Source of the DNA: Nitrospira sp.
GTDB taxonomy: Bacteria > Nitrospirota > Nitrospiria > Nitrospirales > Nitrospiraceae
NCBI GenBank assembly: GCA_005116955.1
Contig: SWDI01000001.1
Location: 38,981-102,980 of the forward strand
Reading direction: 5' to 3'
DNA: 64,000 bases
The position numbers and the translations under genes were made by a program. Each line of letters opens with the position of its first letter. Position 1 is the first letter of the stretch. Under the pieces are notes generated by a model, which saw only the letters and a list, made by a program, of their open reading frames with translations, ran no database searches and was not told where the DNA came from. This document shows, piece after piece, positions 37,800 to 46,966 of the stretch.

Positions 37800-38696
37800 A
37801 TGGACAAACTGATCAAGAAAGCCAACGTCCTCATCGAAGCCCTGCCGTACATTCGGACGTTTCGCGGGAAAACGGTGGTCGTGAAATACGGCGGCCATGC
37901 GATGACGGATTCATCCCTCAAAGAACGGTTCGCGCAAAATGTCGTGTTGCTGAAGTACGTCGGGATCAACCCGGTCATTATCCACGGCGGCGGACCCCAA
38001 ATCGACAAGATGCTCGACCGGCTTGGCATCCAAGCGAAATTCCGCCATGGTGTTCGAATCACCGACGAGGCCACGATGGAAATCGTGGAGATGGTCCTGG
38101 CGGGAAAGATCAATATGGAAATCACTGATCTGATCAACCGACACGGTGGCAGCGCGGTTGGTTTGAGCGGGAAGGACGGCGGATTGATTCTCAGCAAGCC
38201 GTTGACCGCCAAGGCCTGGGCGGAAAGCCTCGATCGCGATTTGGAAGGAGAGGACGGCGAAGGGGACTTCGGGTTGGTGGGCGATATCGAAAAGGTCGAT
38301 CCTGGTCTGCTGCGTAATCTGCAGGACGACCACTACATCCCGGTGATCGCGCCCATCGGAACGGATCGCGAAGGGAATACCTACAACATCAACGCTGATC
38401 TTGTAGCCGGAGCCGTCGCAGGGGCCCTGCGCGCGGAAAAACTCGTCATGATGACCGACATCAAAGGCATTCGCGACGCCAACGGGCGCCACCTCTCCAC
38501 CGTCTCTCGAAAAGATGTGCAACGGATGATGAAGAAGGGGACCATCACGGAAGGGATGATCCCGAAAGTTCACGCCTGCCTGGACGCGCTAGCTGAAGGG
38601 GTCGGCAAAGCACATATCATCGACGGGCGCATTCCACACGCTGTTCTGCTCGAAATCTTCACGCGCAAGGGGATCGGGACCGAGATCGTGGCCTAA
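37800..38696 (+). CDS. argB: Acetylglutamate kinase
   Basis: A 298-residue enzyme of arginine synthesis that phosphorylates N-acetyl-L-glutamate. Family motifs: VVVKYGGHAMTDSSLK, VIIHGGGPQID, GLSGKDGGLI, NINADLVAGAVAGAL and EGMIPKVHACLDAL. The KKANVLIEALPYI N-terminal helix is that of arginine-inhibited hexameric forms. It follows hslU in the position taken by codY in Bacillus. The M28 peptidase gene starts 8 bp downstream. Confidence 0.96.
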   Translation: MDKLIKKANVLIEALPYIRTFRGKTVVVKYGGHAMTDSSLKERFAQNVVLLKYVGINPVIIHGGGPQIDKMLDRLGIQAKFRHGVRITDEATMEIVEMVLAGKINMEITDLINRHGGSAVGLSGKDGGLILSKPLTAKAWAESLDRDLEGEDGEGDFGLVGDIEKVDPGLLRNLQDDHYIPVIAPIGTDREGNTYNINADLVAGAVAGALRAEKLVMMTDIKGIRDANGRHLSTVSRKDVQRMMKKGTITEGMIPKVHACLDALAEGVGKAHIIDGRIPHAVLLEIFTRKGIGTEIVA

Positions 38697-38704
38697 TCCT
38701 TCCG

Positions 38705-39586
38705 TTGACGGAAACCCACGTGCCCATTGATCACAATCTCCTCAAAGAAGACCTTCGCCATCTGGTGGGCGAGCGCCATCCCCTCTCTTCTCCGATTCGC
38801 CTCCAGGAAGTAGAAGCCTATCTGCACCGCCAATTCTCTGAAGCCGGCCTTACCGTCACAACGCAACACTTCCAGGCCTTGGGCGGCACCTACCACAATG
38901 TGATCGGAACGACGCTTCCCAACACTGAGCCATTCCAATCAGCACCGCCGCTGATCCTCGCTGCGCACTTCGATACGGTCCAAGGGTCTCCCGGCGCCGA
39001 TGATAATGCTAGCGCCCTCGCGGTGATGCTTCAGATTGCTCGCCGAGTGCGAGCCATGAAATTGGCCAGACCGATCCATTTCATCGCCTTTAACTTGGAA
39101 GAAGAGAACTTGCTCGGCAGCGCTGCCTATACGGCGATGTTGAGAAAGAATCGTGAAACGATCCACGGAGCGATCGTGTTGGAATGTGTCGGCTATGCGA
39201 GCCATCAAGCAGGCTCACAGAAGACTCCTCCCGGTGTCCCCATCGCGGTGCCTACGACCGGAAGTTTTCTTGCCGTCATCGGCAACGAGCGATCACAGGC
39301 TTTGACCGGCTCCGTCACGAGGTCTATGCAGTCGCACCTCCCGATCGTGCCACTGGTCGTGCCGGGCAACGGAGAGAAGCTCCCGGACACGAGACGCAGC
39401 GACCACACCTCATTCTGGGAGCAAGGGTATCCCGCCGTCATGCTTACCGACACGGCGAACTTTCGAAATCCTCACTACCATCGACCAACCGATACCCTCG
39501 ACACACTGAATCTGGACTTCATCGCTTCAGTGGCTGAGGGTCTTATAGCGGCTGTTATTGAATTAGCCATCCGACCATCTGCGTAG
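38705..39586 (+). CDS. M28-family zinc aminopeptidase
   Basis: A 293-residue peptidase. Metal ligands: His-Asp in AAHFDTVQGSPGADDNAS (HxD then DD), Glu-Glu in FNLEEENLLGS, an Asp-equivalent acidic residue further on, and the last His in NPHYHRPTDT after SDHTSFWEQG. No signal peptide, so it is probably cytoplasmic. The TTG at 38705 is the first possible start; GTG at 38720 is an alternative since neither has a strong ribosome site. Close spacing after argB suggests read-through from that operon. Confidence 0.87.
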   Translation: MTETHVPIDHNLLKEDLRHLVGERHPLSSPIRLQEVEAYLHRQFSEAGLTVTTQHFQALGGTYHNVIGTTLPNTEPFQSAPPLILAAHFDTVQGSPGADDNASALAVMLQIARRVRAMKLARPIHFIAFNLEEENLLGSAAYTAMLRKNRETIHGAIVLECVGYASHQAGSQKTPPGVPIAVPTTGSFLAVIGNERSQALTGSVTRSMQSHLPIVPLVVPGNGEKLPDTRRSDHTSFWEQGYPAVMLTDTANFRNPHYHRPTDTLDTLNLDFIASVAEGLIAAVIELAIRPSA

Positions 39587-39662
39587 CTTTCATGCACCGA
39601 ATTGGCTAGACTGCCCGCTGTGAAAATACGGCGATGGTCAGCCAGTCCTATAAGATCCTGTT

Positions 39663-40046
39663 ATGAAGCAATTCAAACCGCTCGAATCCATGATTTTCGC
39701 GATCCGTGACCGTAAAGTCATCATTGATGCAGATTATTTCCCGTGTGATTTCGCCTTTCGACTCACGGCGAAGGAGCGGCTGGAGGTGGTCACAAATTGT
39801 GACCACCTGGCCCGGCTCAAACTTTCTCCCACCTTGCCCATGGCCTTTACTGAGCACGGGGCTATCATGGCGGCTAACACGGCGATACTCAAGCGAGTGG
39901 CCGAGATTGACCGGACTTTGCTTCAGCATGACACGGCGTTATTGGGTCCCTACGAGAAACTGCTGCCGCTCTTGCAGCCCCCAGAGGATCCACCCAAGCA
40001 CCGAATCAGCTTCCAGTCGAAGGGGGAAGCATACAGGATTCAATGA
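39663..40046 (+). pseudogene. Internally deleted ORF6N-domain protein
   Basis: A 127-codon frame with the start of an ORF6N (phage/mobile-element DNA-binding) domain (ESMIFAIRDRKVIIDAD) that jumps directly to FPCDFAFRLTAKE; the intervening helix block usually present (about 20-25 residues between DAD and the RFP block) is missing. The later block LPMAFTEHGAIMAA and a tail PEDPPKHRISF are retained, but the part between them is shortened. It looks like an in-frame deletion derivative of an ORF6N protein, likely non-functional. Its stop overlaps the next start. Confidence 0.6.
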
Positions 40047-40774
40047 GGATACGCCTATCTGGTTTAGCTCGGCACACTATCGCCTCTGTATTTGACCACC
40101 TCGATTACAAGCGGCTCGAGTCCGTCTACTGTTACGAAGGTGGTGATGAGTTTTGGCGTAAGAAGCGGGAACCCTGCCGGCGACTGGGAACCAAGGTAGC
40201 CGAAGTCCTTGTCCAGAAGTTGCCACCTGGCGGGCGTAGTCTGTATGTCGGAGCCGGCGTGACCGAGCTGCCGGCCTTATTAGCAGAGGTGATTGAGCTT
40301 CAACGCCAGGTTGCGCCCTACAATCTCCGACGGTCTGAAGTGACGGTCCTCAATCGTGCCTGCCGATCTCTACCCCTGAAGTTTAAAGCACAGGATGCCT
40401 CTCTAGCTTCCGGCCTTTTCGACCATCTCTGGATTGTGAGCGTCTTGAACGATCCGGAGCGATTTCCTCACCTGGCCCCCCTGTCCTATGGTACCGCCGA
40501 TCCGGTGACGTTTGACCCGCGCCAATTTGAACAGCAGCGCCGCGTTGTACGTTCGATTGTCGATCGCGTTATGCCGAAACTGAGTCTGCCGGGATTGGTG
40601 ACCACCTCAACAGAAGAAGTGATCTGGATCGCGGACTGGTGCCATCGCAAGACTATTCCGTATCTCGTTGAACGAGAGCAATTTCCGACGGCTCTGGTCG
40701 GCGATCCAGTCTGCTTTATGAAGATTGGGGGCTTGGAAACGAGCAATCGCAAGCCGAAAGGAGCTAGAGTCTAA
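40043..40774 (+). CDS. Hypothetical protein, possible Rossmann-like fold
   Basis: A 243-residue soluble protein starting MRIRLSGLARHTIAS. The segment SLYVGAGVTELPALLAEV, with a glycine-rich turn after a beta-strand and a second strand ending in an acidic/polar residue, and the later DHLWIVSVLNDPERF, resemble an S-adenosylmethionine-type Rossmann fold, but the key motifs are not clear enough to name it. It overlaps the deleted ORF6N frame by four bases and converges (11-bp overlap) with the gamma-carbonic anhydrase gene. Confidence 0.6.
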   Translation: MRIRLSGLARHTIASVFDHLDYKRLESVYCYEGGDEFWRKKREPCRRLGTKVAEVLVQKLPPGGRSLYVGAGVTELPALLAEVIELQRQVAPYNLRRSEVTVLNRACRSLPLKFKAQDASLASGLFDHLWIVSVLNDPERFPHLAPLSYGTADPVTFDPRQFEQQRRVVRSIVDRVMPKLSLPGLVTTSTEEVIWIADWCHRKTIPYLVEREQFPTALVGDPVCFMKIGGLETSNRKPKGARV

Positions 40775-41303
40775 ATCCGGTCGGCGGCTTCGACGAATCG
40801 TCCATATACTGCCGGGCATATTTCATGTAGTTGGCGGCTGACTCTTTGATCCAGGCGAGTTCGGCCTCCGACGCGCCACGCCGCACCCGGCCGGGCGAGC
40901 CAAGGATGACGCTCTTCGGAGGAACCACCGTTCCTTCCACCACCAATGAGCCGGCACCCACAACGGAGTCTTCCCCGATCACCGCCCCGTCCATAATGAC
41001 CGCGCCCATCCCGACCAGCACGCGATCCTGAATCGTACACCCATGCAGCACAACATTGTGGCCGATCGTGACGTCGCTGCCGATGATGAGCGGATGGGTA
41101 TCGTGCGTCACATGGAGCATGCAGAGATCCTGGACATTCGTCCGTTCTCCGATCCGGATGTAGTGGACATCGCCCCGGATGACGGCATTGAACCACACAC
41201 TGCAATTCTCCCCCATAACCACATCGCCGATCACGACAGCGGTCTCTTCGATAAAGCATGATGTGGGGATCGTCGGTCTGATGCCCTGAAAGGTTCGAAT
41301 CAT
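40764..41303 (-). CDS. Gamma-carbonic-anhydrase-like hexapeptide-repeat protein
   Basis: A 179-residue left-handed beta-helix protein starting at ATG 41303 (MIRTFQGIRP). Zinc-ligand histidines are present in HVTHDTHP and IGHNVVLHGC, with the Asn/Gln of RTNVQDLCMLH. This matches the CaiE/YrdA/PaaY-like gamma-class family; some members hydrate CO2, others have unknown thioesterase-like or structural roles. An in-frame GTG nine bases upstream is a less likely start. Confidence 0.88.
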   Translation of the reverse strand: MIRTFQGIRPTIPTSCFIEETAVVIGDVVMGENCSVWFNAVIRGDVHYIRIGERTNVQDLCMLHVTHDTHPLIIGSDVTIGHNVVLHGCTIQDRVLVGMGAVIMDGAVIGEDSVVGAGSLVVEGTVVPPKSVILGSPGRVRRGASEAELAWIKESAANYMKYARQYMDDSSKPPTGFRL

Positions 41304-41358
41304 GAGGCGCACTCTAGGGGAAGTGGGCAGCCTCTCGCAAGGGTCTACAAGGGTCTAA

Positions 41359-41388
41359 TTGACAGACTTTTTAACCCTCCCGTAGACT
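41359..41388 (+). promoter_or_regulatory. Candidate promoter for rimO
   Basis: Perfect TTGACA (41359-41364) and TAGACT (41383-41388) with an 18-base spacer, ending only 7 bases before the rimO ATG. Transcripts would have a very short or no 5' leader, and no Shine-Dalgarno is visible in that gap. Confidence 0.45.
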
Positions 41389-41395
41389 GGCCTTC

Positions 41396-42853
41396 ATGTC
41401 TCAGCCCCTCATCATCCCTCAACGCGCCAGATCAACCCAATCCGCCAAGACAAAAGGAACCACGACCACTATTGGTTTCGTCAATCTTGGCTGTTCCAAA
41501 AATCAGGTCGATTCTGAAATCATGCTCGGGAGTCTCGTAACCGAGGGGTTTCAGCTGACTAGCGACCCGAAACAAGCTGACGTGGTCATCGTCAATACCT
41601 GCGGCTTCATCGAAGAAGCCAAAGAGGAATCGATCAACACCATCCTCGAACATGGGCAGCTGAAGAAAACAGGAACCTGCCGGGTCTTGATTGCAGCCGG
41701 GTGTCTCGCACAGCGATATCAAGGAGACTTGCTGAAAGAGTTACCGGAGTTGGATGCGGTGGTCGGCACCGGGGAGTTTGGCAAGATCGCGGAGATCTGC
41801 CGAGATTTGTTGGCTCCCAAGAAACGGCATCGACGTCTCTGGATCAGTCAACCTCCCTATCTCTACGATGAACTCGCACCTCGCCTGAGGCTCGGCAAAC
41901 AACATAGCGCCTATGTGAAAATCGCCGAAGGTTGCAACCGCAATTGTACCTTTTGCGCGATTCCGTTGATGCGCGGGAAGCAGCGCAGCAGGCCGGTGGA
42001 ATCCATTGTCGCTGAGGCGCGCCAGCTCGCCGCTGAGGGCGTCAAAGAGATCAACCTGATCTCGCAAGATACGATCAACTACGGGGTCGATCTTGGTCTT
42101 CGCCAAGGCCTCGTCCAGCTACTTCGTGAGTTGGTGAAGGTTGAGACACTCCGGTGGATCAGACCGTTTTACCTGTACCCCCAACAAGTCACGGATGACC
42201 TCCTCGACCTCTACGCCGGGGAAGAAAAGATCACGAAGTATATCGACATGCCGCTTCAACACATCAATGACCGGATGCTTAAACGCATGCATCGGCTGGG
42301 CGATCGCGCTGCCATTGAATCTCTCGTTGATCGTATCCGGACCCGCATCCCCACGGTGACCTTTCGGACAGCCTTTATTGTTGGCTTTCCTGGAGAAACC
42401 GATGCCGCCTATAACGAGCTTCGCGATTACGTGGAACGGGCGGAGTTCGACCGAGTTGCAGTGTTTCTTTATTCGGACGAAGAAGGCACTGGAGCAGTCG
42501 GCCTAGACGAAAAAGTTGAGCGGGACATTATGGATGAGCGCCGCAACGAGATCCTCTCCATTCAGGAGTCGATTTCAGCCGCCAAAGGAAGGGCCAAAGT
42601 CGGCACCACCATCAACGTGCTGATTGATGGACGATCCGAGGAAACGGAACACGTTCTGGAGGGCCGCCACGAAGGGCTCGCTCCTGAAATCGATGGTGTC
42701 GTCTACATCGACGAGGGCTCGTCTGATACCCCGCCACAGCGCCCAGCTCATCACAACGTCTCCTCTCCCACACCTGGTGATTTCTGTAAGGTCGAGATTA
42801 CCGATGCCGCAGCCTTCGACCTCGTCGGGCGCATCGTCACGGCTCCTGTCTAG
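41396..42853 (+). CDS. rimO: Ribosomal protein S12 methylthiotransferase RimO
   Basis: A 485-residue radical-SAM enzyme that adds a methylthio group to an Asp of ribosomal protein S12. N-terminal UPF0004 domain with Cys ligands in VNLGCSKNQVDSEIM, VNTCGFIEEAK and AAGCLAQRY; radical-SAM motif EGCNRNCTFCAIP; RimO-specific DMPLQHINDRMLKRM; C-terminal TRAM domain (about 405-485), which carries a short insert (DEGSSDTPPQRPAHHN). Confidence 0.96.
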   Translation: MSQPLIIPQRARSTQSAKTKGTTTTIGFVNLGCSKNQVDSEIMLGSLVTEGFQLTSDPKQADVVIVNTCGFIEEAKEESINTILEHGQLKKTGTCRVLIAAGCLAQRYQGDLLKELPELDAVVGTGEFGKIAEICRDLLAPKKRHRRLWISQPPYLYDELAPRLRLGKQHSAYVKIAEGCNRNCTFCAIPLMRGKQRSRPVESIVAEARQLAAEGVKEINLISQDTINYGVDLGLRQGLVQLLRELVKVETLRWIRPFYLYPQQVTDDLLDLYAGEEKITKYIDMPLQHINDRMLKRMHRLGDRAAIESLVDRIRTRIPTVTFRTAFIVGFPGETDAAYNELRDYVERAEFDRVAVFLYSDEEGTGAVGLDEKVERDIMDERRNEILSIQESISAAKGRAKVGTTINVLIDGRSEETEHVLEGRHEGLAPEIDGVVYIDEGSSDTPPQRPAHHNVSSPTPGDFCKVEITDAAAFDLVGRIVTAPV

Positions 42854-42917
42854 GAAATGTAGTTCCTTGCCGCTCCTGCTAGACTCATAGCAACCACCAA
42901 CAGAGGAGTGACCACCG

Positions 42918-43784
42918 ATGTCGGCACAGGGAAAAGATTCGATCATTCTGTTGATTCATTGCAAAGACCGTAAAGGCATCGTGGCGCGCGTATCGGGGTT
43001 CATTCACGATTTCGGCGGCAACATCCTCGATTCCGACCATCACACTGACAAGGACACGAACGATTTTCTCATGCGAATGGAGTTCGCCACGGAGGGATTC
43101 CAGATCCCCCCAGACGACATTTCATCCGCCTTTGCCCCGATTGCGAACGTGTACGAGATGCACTACGAGGTGTATCCGTCCAGCCGACGAACCCGCGTTG
43201 GTCTGCTGGTCTCGAAACAAGATCACTGTCTCGCCGACCTCCTCCAGCGGCACCGCCGAAACGAACTGCACATCGATATTCCCGTCATCATTTCGAATCA
43301 CGACACCTGCGCGAGCTGGGCAGAGATCTTCAAGATTCCGTTCGCCGTCTATCCTGTGACCAAAGAGACCAAGCCGCAGCAGGAACAGCAGGTCTTAGCG
43401 CTGCTGAAAGAGCACCGGGTGGAACTCGTGGTGATGGCTCGCTACATGCAGATCCTCACTGCGGAGTTTTTGGCTCAGATCGGCTGTCCGGTCATCAACA
43501 TTCACCATTCCTTTCTGCCAGCTTTTATCGGAGCCAATCCCTACCGGCAGGCCTACGACCGCGGCGTCAAGATCATTGGGACGACGGCGCACTACGCGAC
43601 CCACGATTTAGATGAAGGGCCGATCATTGAGCAAGACGTGATTCACATCGGACATCGAGATACAGTAGACGATCTCGTACGGAAAGGACGCGACTTGGAG
43701 GAAATCGTGCTGGCGCGCGCCGTGCGGCGCCACATTGAGCGGCGTGTGTTAGTCTACGGCAGAAAGACGGTCGTGTTTGATTGA
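42918..43784 (+). CDS. purU: Formyltetrahydrofolate deformylase
   Basis: A 288-residue enzyme that hydrolyses 10-formyl-THF to THF and formate, balancing one-carbon and glycine pools. N-terminal ACT domain (IILLIHCKDRKGIVARVSGF), then a formyltransferase-like domain with ISNHDTCASWA, the HHSFLPAF motif (catalytic Asn/His region; VINIHHSFLPAFIGANPY) and EGPIIEQDV with the catalytic Asp region HDLDEGP. gcvP is also encoded in this window, consistent with folate/glycine metabolism. Confidence 0.94.
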   Translation: MSAQGKDSIILLIHCKDRKGIVARVSGFIHDFGGNILDSDHHTDKDTNDFLMRMEFATEGFQIPPDDISSAFAPIANVYEMHYEVYPSSRRTRVGLLVSKQDHCLADLLQRHRRNELHIDIPVIISNHDTCASWAEIFKIPFAVYPVTKETKPQQEQQVLALLKEHRVELVVMARYMQILTAEFLAQIGCPVINIHHSFLPAFIGANPYRQAYDRGVKIIGTTAHYATHDLDEGPIIEQDVIHIGHRDTVDDLVRKGRDLEEIVLARAVRRHIERRVLVYGRKTVVFD

Positions 43785-43815
43785 ATCGGTGACGATCCAA
43801 CGATAGTAGAAGAAA

Positions 43816-43845
43816 AAGGGGAACGGATTTGTATCCGCTCCCCTT
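43816..43845. terminator. Bidirectional intrinsic terminator between purU and degP
   Basis: AAGGGGA-a-CGGAT, loop TTGT, ATCCG-c-TCCCCTT form a 12-bp stem with one mismatch, flanked by an A-run on the left and CTGTTT on the right. It serves both convergent genes. Confidence 0.85.
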
Positions 43846-43869
43846 CTGTTTGAAACCGAGGACACAATG

Positions 43870-45336
43870 TTAGATCTTCGCCGACAGAAACAGTGATCCC
43901 CCACGGCGGTTGACCAGCATCAGGATGCTGTTCCCCTTCTTCAAATCTGAAGACACCTTCTCAAATTCCTTTACGGACTTGACCGGCCTCCGATTGACCT
44001 CTTGAATGACATCACCAGGTACGAGTCCGGCCTTTTCCGCACCGCTGTCCGGGTCAACGCTCGTCACGACGACTCCCTGAGCCTTTCCTTTGATGCCCAA
44101 CTCGCGCGCGGTGTTCTGATTCAAATCCTCGACCGACAGACCGGCTAAACCGTAGTCATGTTCACCACTTTCTACCTTCTTTGCAACTTTCTCCAGCTCC
44201 GGCTGCTCCCCGATCCGCACGGTCAGCTCGCGCGCGCGCCCATCGCGCATGACCTTCACCTGGACCTTGCTGCCGACTGGAGTCCTGGTGACCATCCGTT
44301 GCAGTGCGACACCATCCTCAATCAGGATCCCCTGATACTCAATGATCACATCGCCCTGCTTAAGTCCAGCTTGGTCAGCCGGGCTGTCTTCCTTGACATC
44401 GCTCACCAAGGCGCCTTTCGAATCCTTAATACTGAAAGACTTTGCCAGATCCTGGTTCAAGTCTTGAAGACCGATCCCCAGATACCCTCGGACCACCTTA
44501 CCGGTCTTGACAAGGCTCTCATAGATCGGCTTGGCCATCGTTGTTGAGACCGCAAAGCCGACTCCTTGATACCCACCCGTCTGCGAAAAGATGGCTGTAT
44601 TGATACCGACAAGCTCACCTCTGGTGTTTACCAGTGCGCCGCCTGAGTTACCAGGGTTAATGGCGGCATCCGTCTGAATAAAGTCTTCGTACTGGGTGAT
44701 CCCCATATGCCCGCGGCCAACAGCGCTGACGATCCCGAGCGTCACGGTGGAATTCAACCCGAAGGGATTGCCGACTGCCAAGACATACTCACCGACCTGC
44801 AGTTGTGACGCATCGCCCCATGGTATGGCGGGAAGATTGCTGGCGTTGATCTTGACCACAGCGAGATCGCTCTTCGGGTCAGCTCCAATAATCTTGCCCT
44901 TGAATTCCCGCTTATCGGGAAGAGTGACGCTTACTTCATGAGCCTTGTCGATCACATGATTGTTAGTCAAAACATATCCGTCAGCAGAAATGATCACGCC
45001 TGATCCCTGACCCCTTCGAGGTCCTCGATATTCCCCGGGAGGTTTCGGCCCCCGACGCCGTGGGTCCAAGGGTTTCCCAAAATATTCTTCCATTCGGTCT
45101 CGTAGCTCGTCAGGAACAGAGAATCCGTCCGACACCTTCTCCGTCATGACGGTCGTGATGTTGACGACTGCGGGAGTAACTTGCCTTGCGACGTCCGTGA
45201 ACCCGTTCGCGGGAGTTGAAGTCTGGGCACTGGATGCCTGGGACGCACTGAACGAGTGCCCACCCCAAATCAGAACCCCACTCATGAGACCGATTCCGAT
45301 CGCGGAACCGACCTTCCTACGCAGATGTGATGACAT
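43870..45336 (-). CDS. degP: Periplasmic serine protease HtrA/DegP (Do family)
   Basis: A 488-residue protease/chaperone. An N-terminal signal or anchor (SAIGIGLMSGVLIWGG) is followed by the trypsin-like domain with His in LTNNHVIDKA, Asp in KSDLAVVKI and Ser in INPGNSGGAL, then two PDZ domains (about 285-375 and 395-480). It degrades or refolds damaged envelope proteins. Upstream on the same strand are a sensor kinase and OmpR-type regulator, so envelope stress may be sensed and answered by one locus. An intrinsic terminator follows. Confidence 0.95.
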   Translation of the reverse strand: MSSHLRRKVGSAIGIGLMSGVLIWGGHSFSASQASSAQTSTPANGFTDVARQVTPAVVNITTVMTEKVSDGFSVPDELRDRMEEYFGKPLDPRRRGPKPPGEYRGPRRGQGSGVIISADGYVLTNNHVIDKAHEVSVTLPDKREFKGKIIGADPKSDLAVVKINASNLPAIPWGDASQLQVGEYVLAVGNPFGLNSTVTLGIVSAVGRGHMGITQYEDFIQTDAAINPGNSGGALVNTRGELVGINTAIFSQTGGYQGVGFAVSTTMAKPIYESLVKTGKVVRGYLGIGLQDLNQDLAKSFSIKDSKGALVSDVKEDSPADQAGLKQGDVIIEYQGILIEDGVALQRMVTRTPVGSKVQVKVMRDGRARELTVRIGEQPELEKVAKKVESGEHDYGLAGLSVEDLNQNTARELGIKGKAQGVVVTSVDPDSGAEKAGLVPGDVIQEVNRRPVKSVKEFEKVSSDLKKGNSILMLVNRRGGSLFLSAKI

Positions 45337-45469
45337 ACGCCCTCCCCATAGGCTGGTTGATTGGAAACCCGTAATTCCTGGTTCTTACGATCGGGTAACC
45401 CCTGCCTTGCAGTTGCAAGGAACATAACAACCTGTGATGAGAACGAGATTAACCAACAATTAAAGTTCA

Positions 45470-46873
45470 CTAAGCCGAGGGGTGAGCGAGCGGTAAGACA
45501 ACCGTAAAAGCTGATCCCTGGCCGAGATCGCTTTTGACTTCTACCCGGCCCTTGTGCAACTCCGCGATCCAGGCACAGATGGCGAGGCCGAGACCCGTCC
45601 CCTTCTTTGTATGGCCTCGGGCAACGTCGGTGCGGTAGAAGCGTTGGAAAATCTTCTTGTGATCGGCAGGGGCGATGCCGATCCCCTGGTCTGTCACCGA
45701 CAGTCGGGCCTCCCGACCGTCATTCAACAGCGAGATCTCCACCTTCCCACCAGGATGCGAATACTTCATCGCATTTTCGACGAGATTGAGCAGCAGTTCA
45801 CGAAGCCGCAAGTCGTCGCCCTGAACCACCACTGGCATGACAGTTCCCAGCAGGACTTCGATATTGCGGTCCTGCGCAAGCAACTTGGCCTGACGATGAA
45901 TATCCTCCACCAGCGACTCCATGGCGACAGGCAGCGACTCCACTCTGACTTCACCCATATCGGCACGTGAGAGAAACAACAGTTCGTCGACGATTCGCGT
46001 CATTCGATCGATTTCTTCCAGATTGCTTTCCAGCACCAACCTATAGTCGTCGAGCAAACGCGGTCGCCGCAACACCAGGTCTGTTTCGCCTTTCATCACC
46101 GTCAGAGGAGTCCGCAACTCATGCGAGGCATCGCTGGTGAATTGACGAATCTGGCGAAACGACGTATCCAGCCGGCCGATCATATTGTTGAAGGTGGCGG
46201 CCAGGCGGCCGATTTCGTCGTGAGCCGCCGGTATGCTCAGGCGTTGACTCAAATCCCCAGCGGCAATGCGCTGCGCCGCAAGGGTAATCTTATCGACAGG
46301 ACGTAACGCTCGTCCTGCCAAGAACCATCCCCCTGCCAGAGACACAGCCAGGGCGATGGGGATCGCCACAACCAGCAGCACCAGGAAGCGTTGGAGTGTC
46401 TCTCCAACCGATTCCATCGACGTACCGACCTGCACGATGTACAGGAGATTGCCTCGATACATGATCGGCACGGAAATCAGCCTCAACGGAGGCTCCTTGG
46501 GATACTTGGCCGACTCAAAAATTCTCTGTCCGGCAAACGCGGCATCGAGGGCGGTTCGGCTCAGCGGAACCTCGTGTCGTTTGATATTTGGAGAACGGAT
46601 CGTGATCGTGCCAGAGGGGCTGAAGATCTGGAAGAACTTATCGATTCGCGTCAGTTCTGGAAATTGCGAGAGCAGTTCCTCTTCGTTGATCAGTGGAAGA
46701 AATCCTCGCTCTTCGAGCGACCGCACCGCCGTCATAGCCGTATCTTCCAACGATTCATCGACTGTGTCGCGGAGACTTCTCGCCGTAATGGCGTATAGCA
46801 CTACGGAGAAAATGATCAAGACCAGAGCTAGGGCGGTCCCATACCACAAGGTCAGCCGGACGCGTAGCGGCAT
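45470..46873 (-). CDS. Membrane sensor histidine kinase (HAMP, HisKA)
   Basis: A 467-residue two-component sensor. First membrane helix at about 13-33, a periplasmic loop of about 125 residues, a second helix at about 160-185, a HAMP domain (about 190-240), HisKA with phospho-His in SDASHELRTPLTVMKGE, and HATPase with N-box NLVENAMKYSHPGG, G1 VTDQGIGI and G2 GTGLGLAI, all intact. The regulator gene is 93 bp upstream and degP 133 bp downstream, which suggests an envelope-stress system of CpxA/MprB-like logic. Confidence 0.93.
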   Translation of the reverse strand: MPLRVRLTLWYGTALALVLIIFSVVLYAITARSLRDTVDESLEDTAMTAVRSLEERGFLPLINEEELLSQFPELTRIDKFFQIFSPSGTITIRSPNIKRHEVPLSRTALDAAFAGQRIFESAKYPKEPPLRLISVPIMYRGNLLYIVQVGTSMESVGETLQRFLVLLVVAIPIALAVSLAGGWFLAGRALRPVDKITLAAQRIAAGDLSQRLSIPAAHDEIGRLAATFNNMIGRLDTSFRQIRQFTSDASHELRTPLTVMKGETDLVLRRPRLLDDYRLVLESNLEEIDRMTRIVDELLFLSRADMGEVRVESLPVAMESLVEDIHRQAKLLAQDRNIEVLLGTVMPVVVQGDDLRLRELLLNLVENAMKYSHPGGKVEISLLNDGREARLSVTDQGIGIAPADHKKIFQRFYRTDVARGHTKKGTGLGLAICAWIAELHKGRVEVKSDLGQGSAFTVVLPLAHPSA

Positions 46874-46966
46874 GGATCAGCTCCTGCTCAGTGGTGACAA
46901 CGCCGTGCTGTCGCTTCGCTGCGCCTCAAGTCACTGGATACGCGCGGGGCTTGTGTCATGATCACG

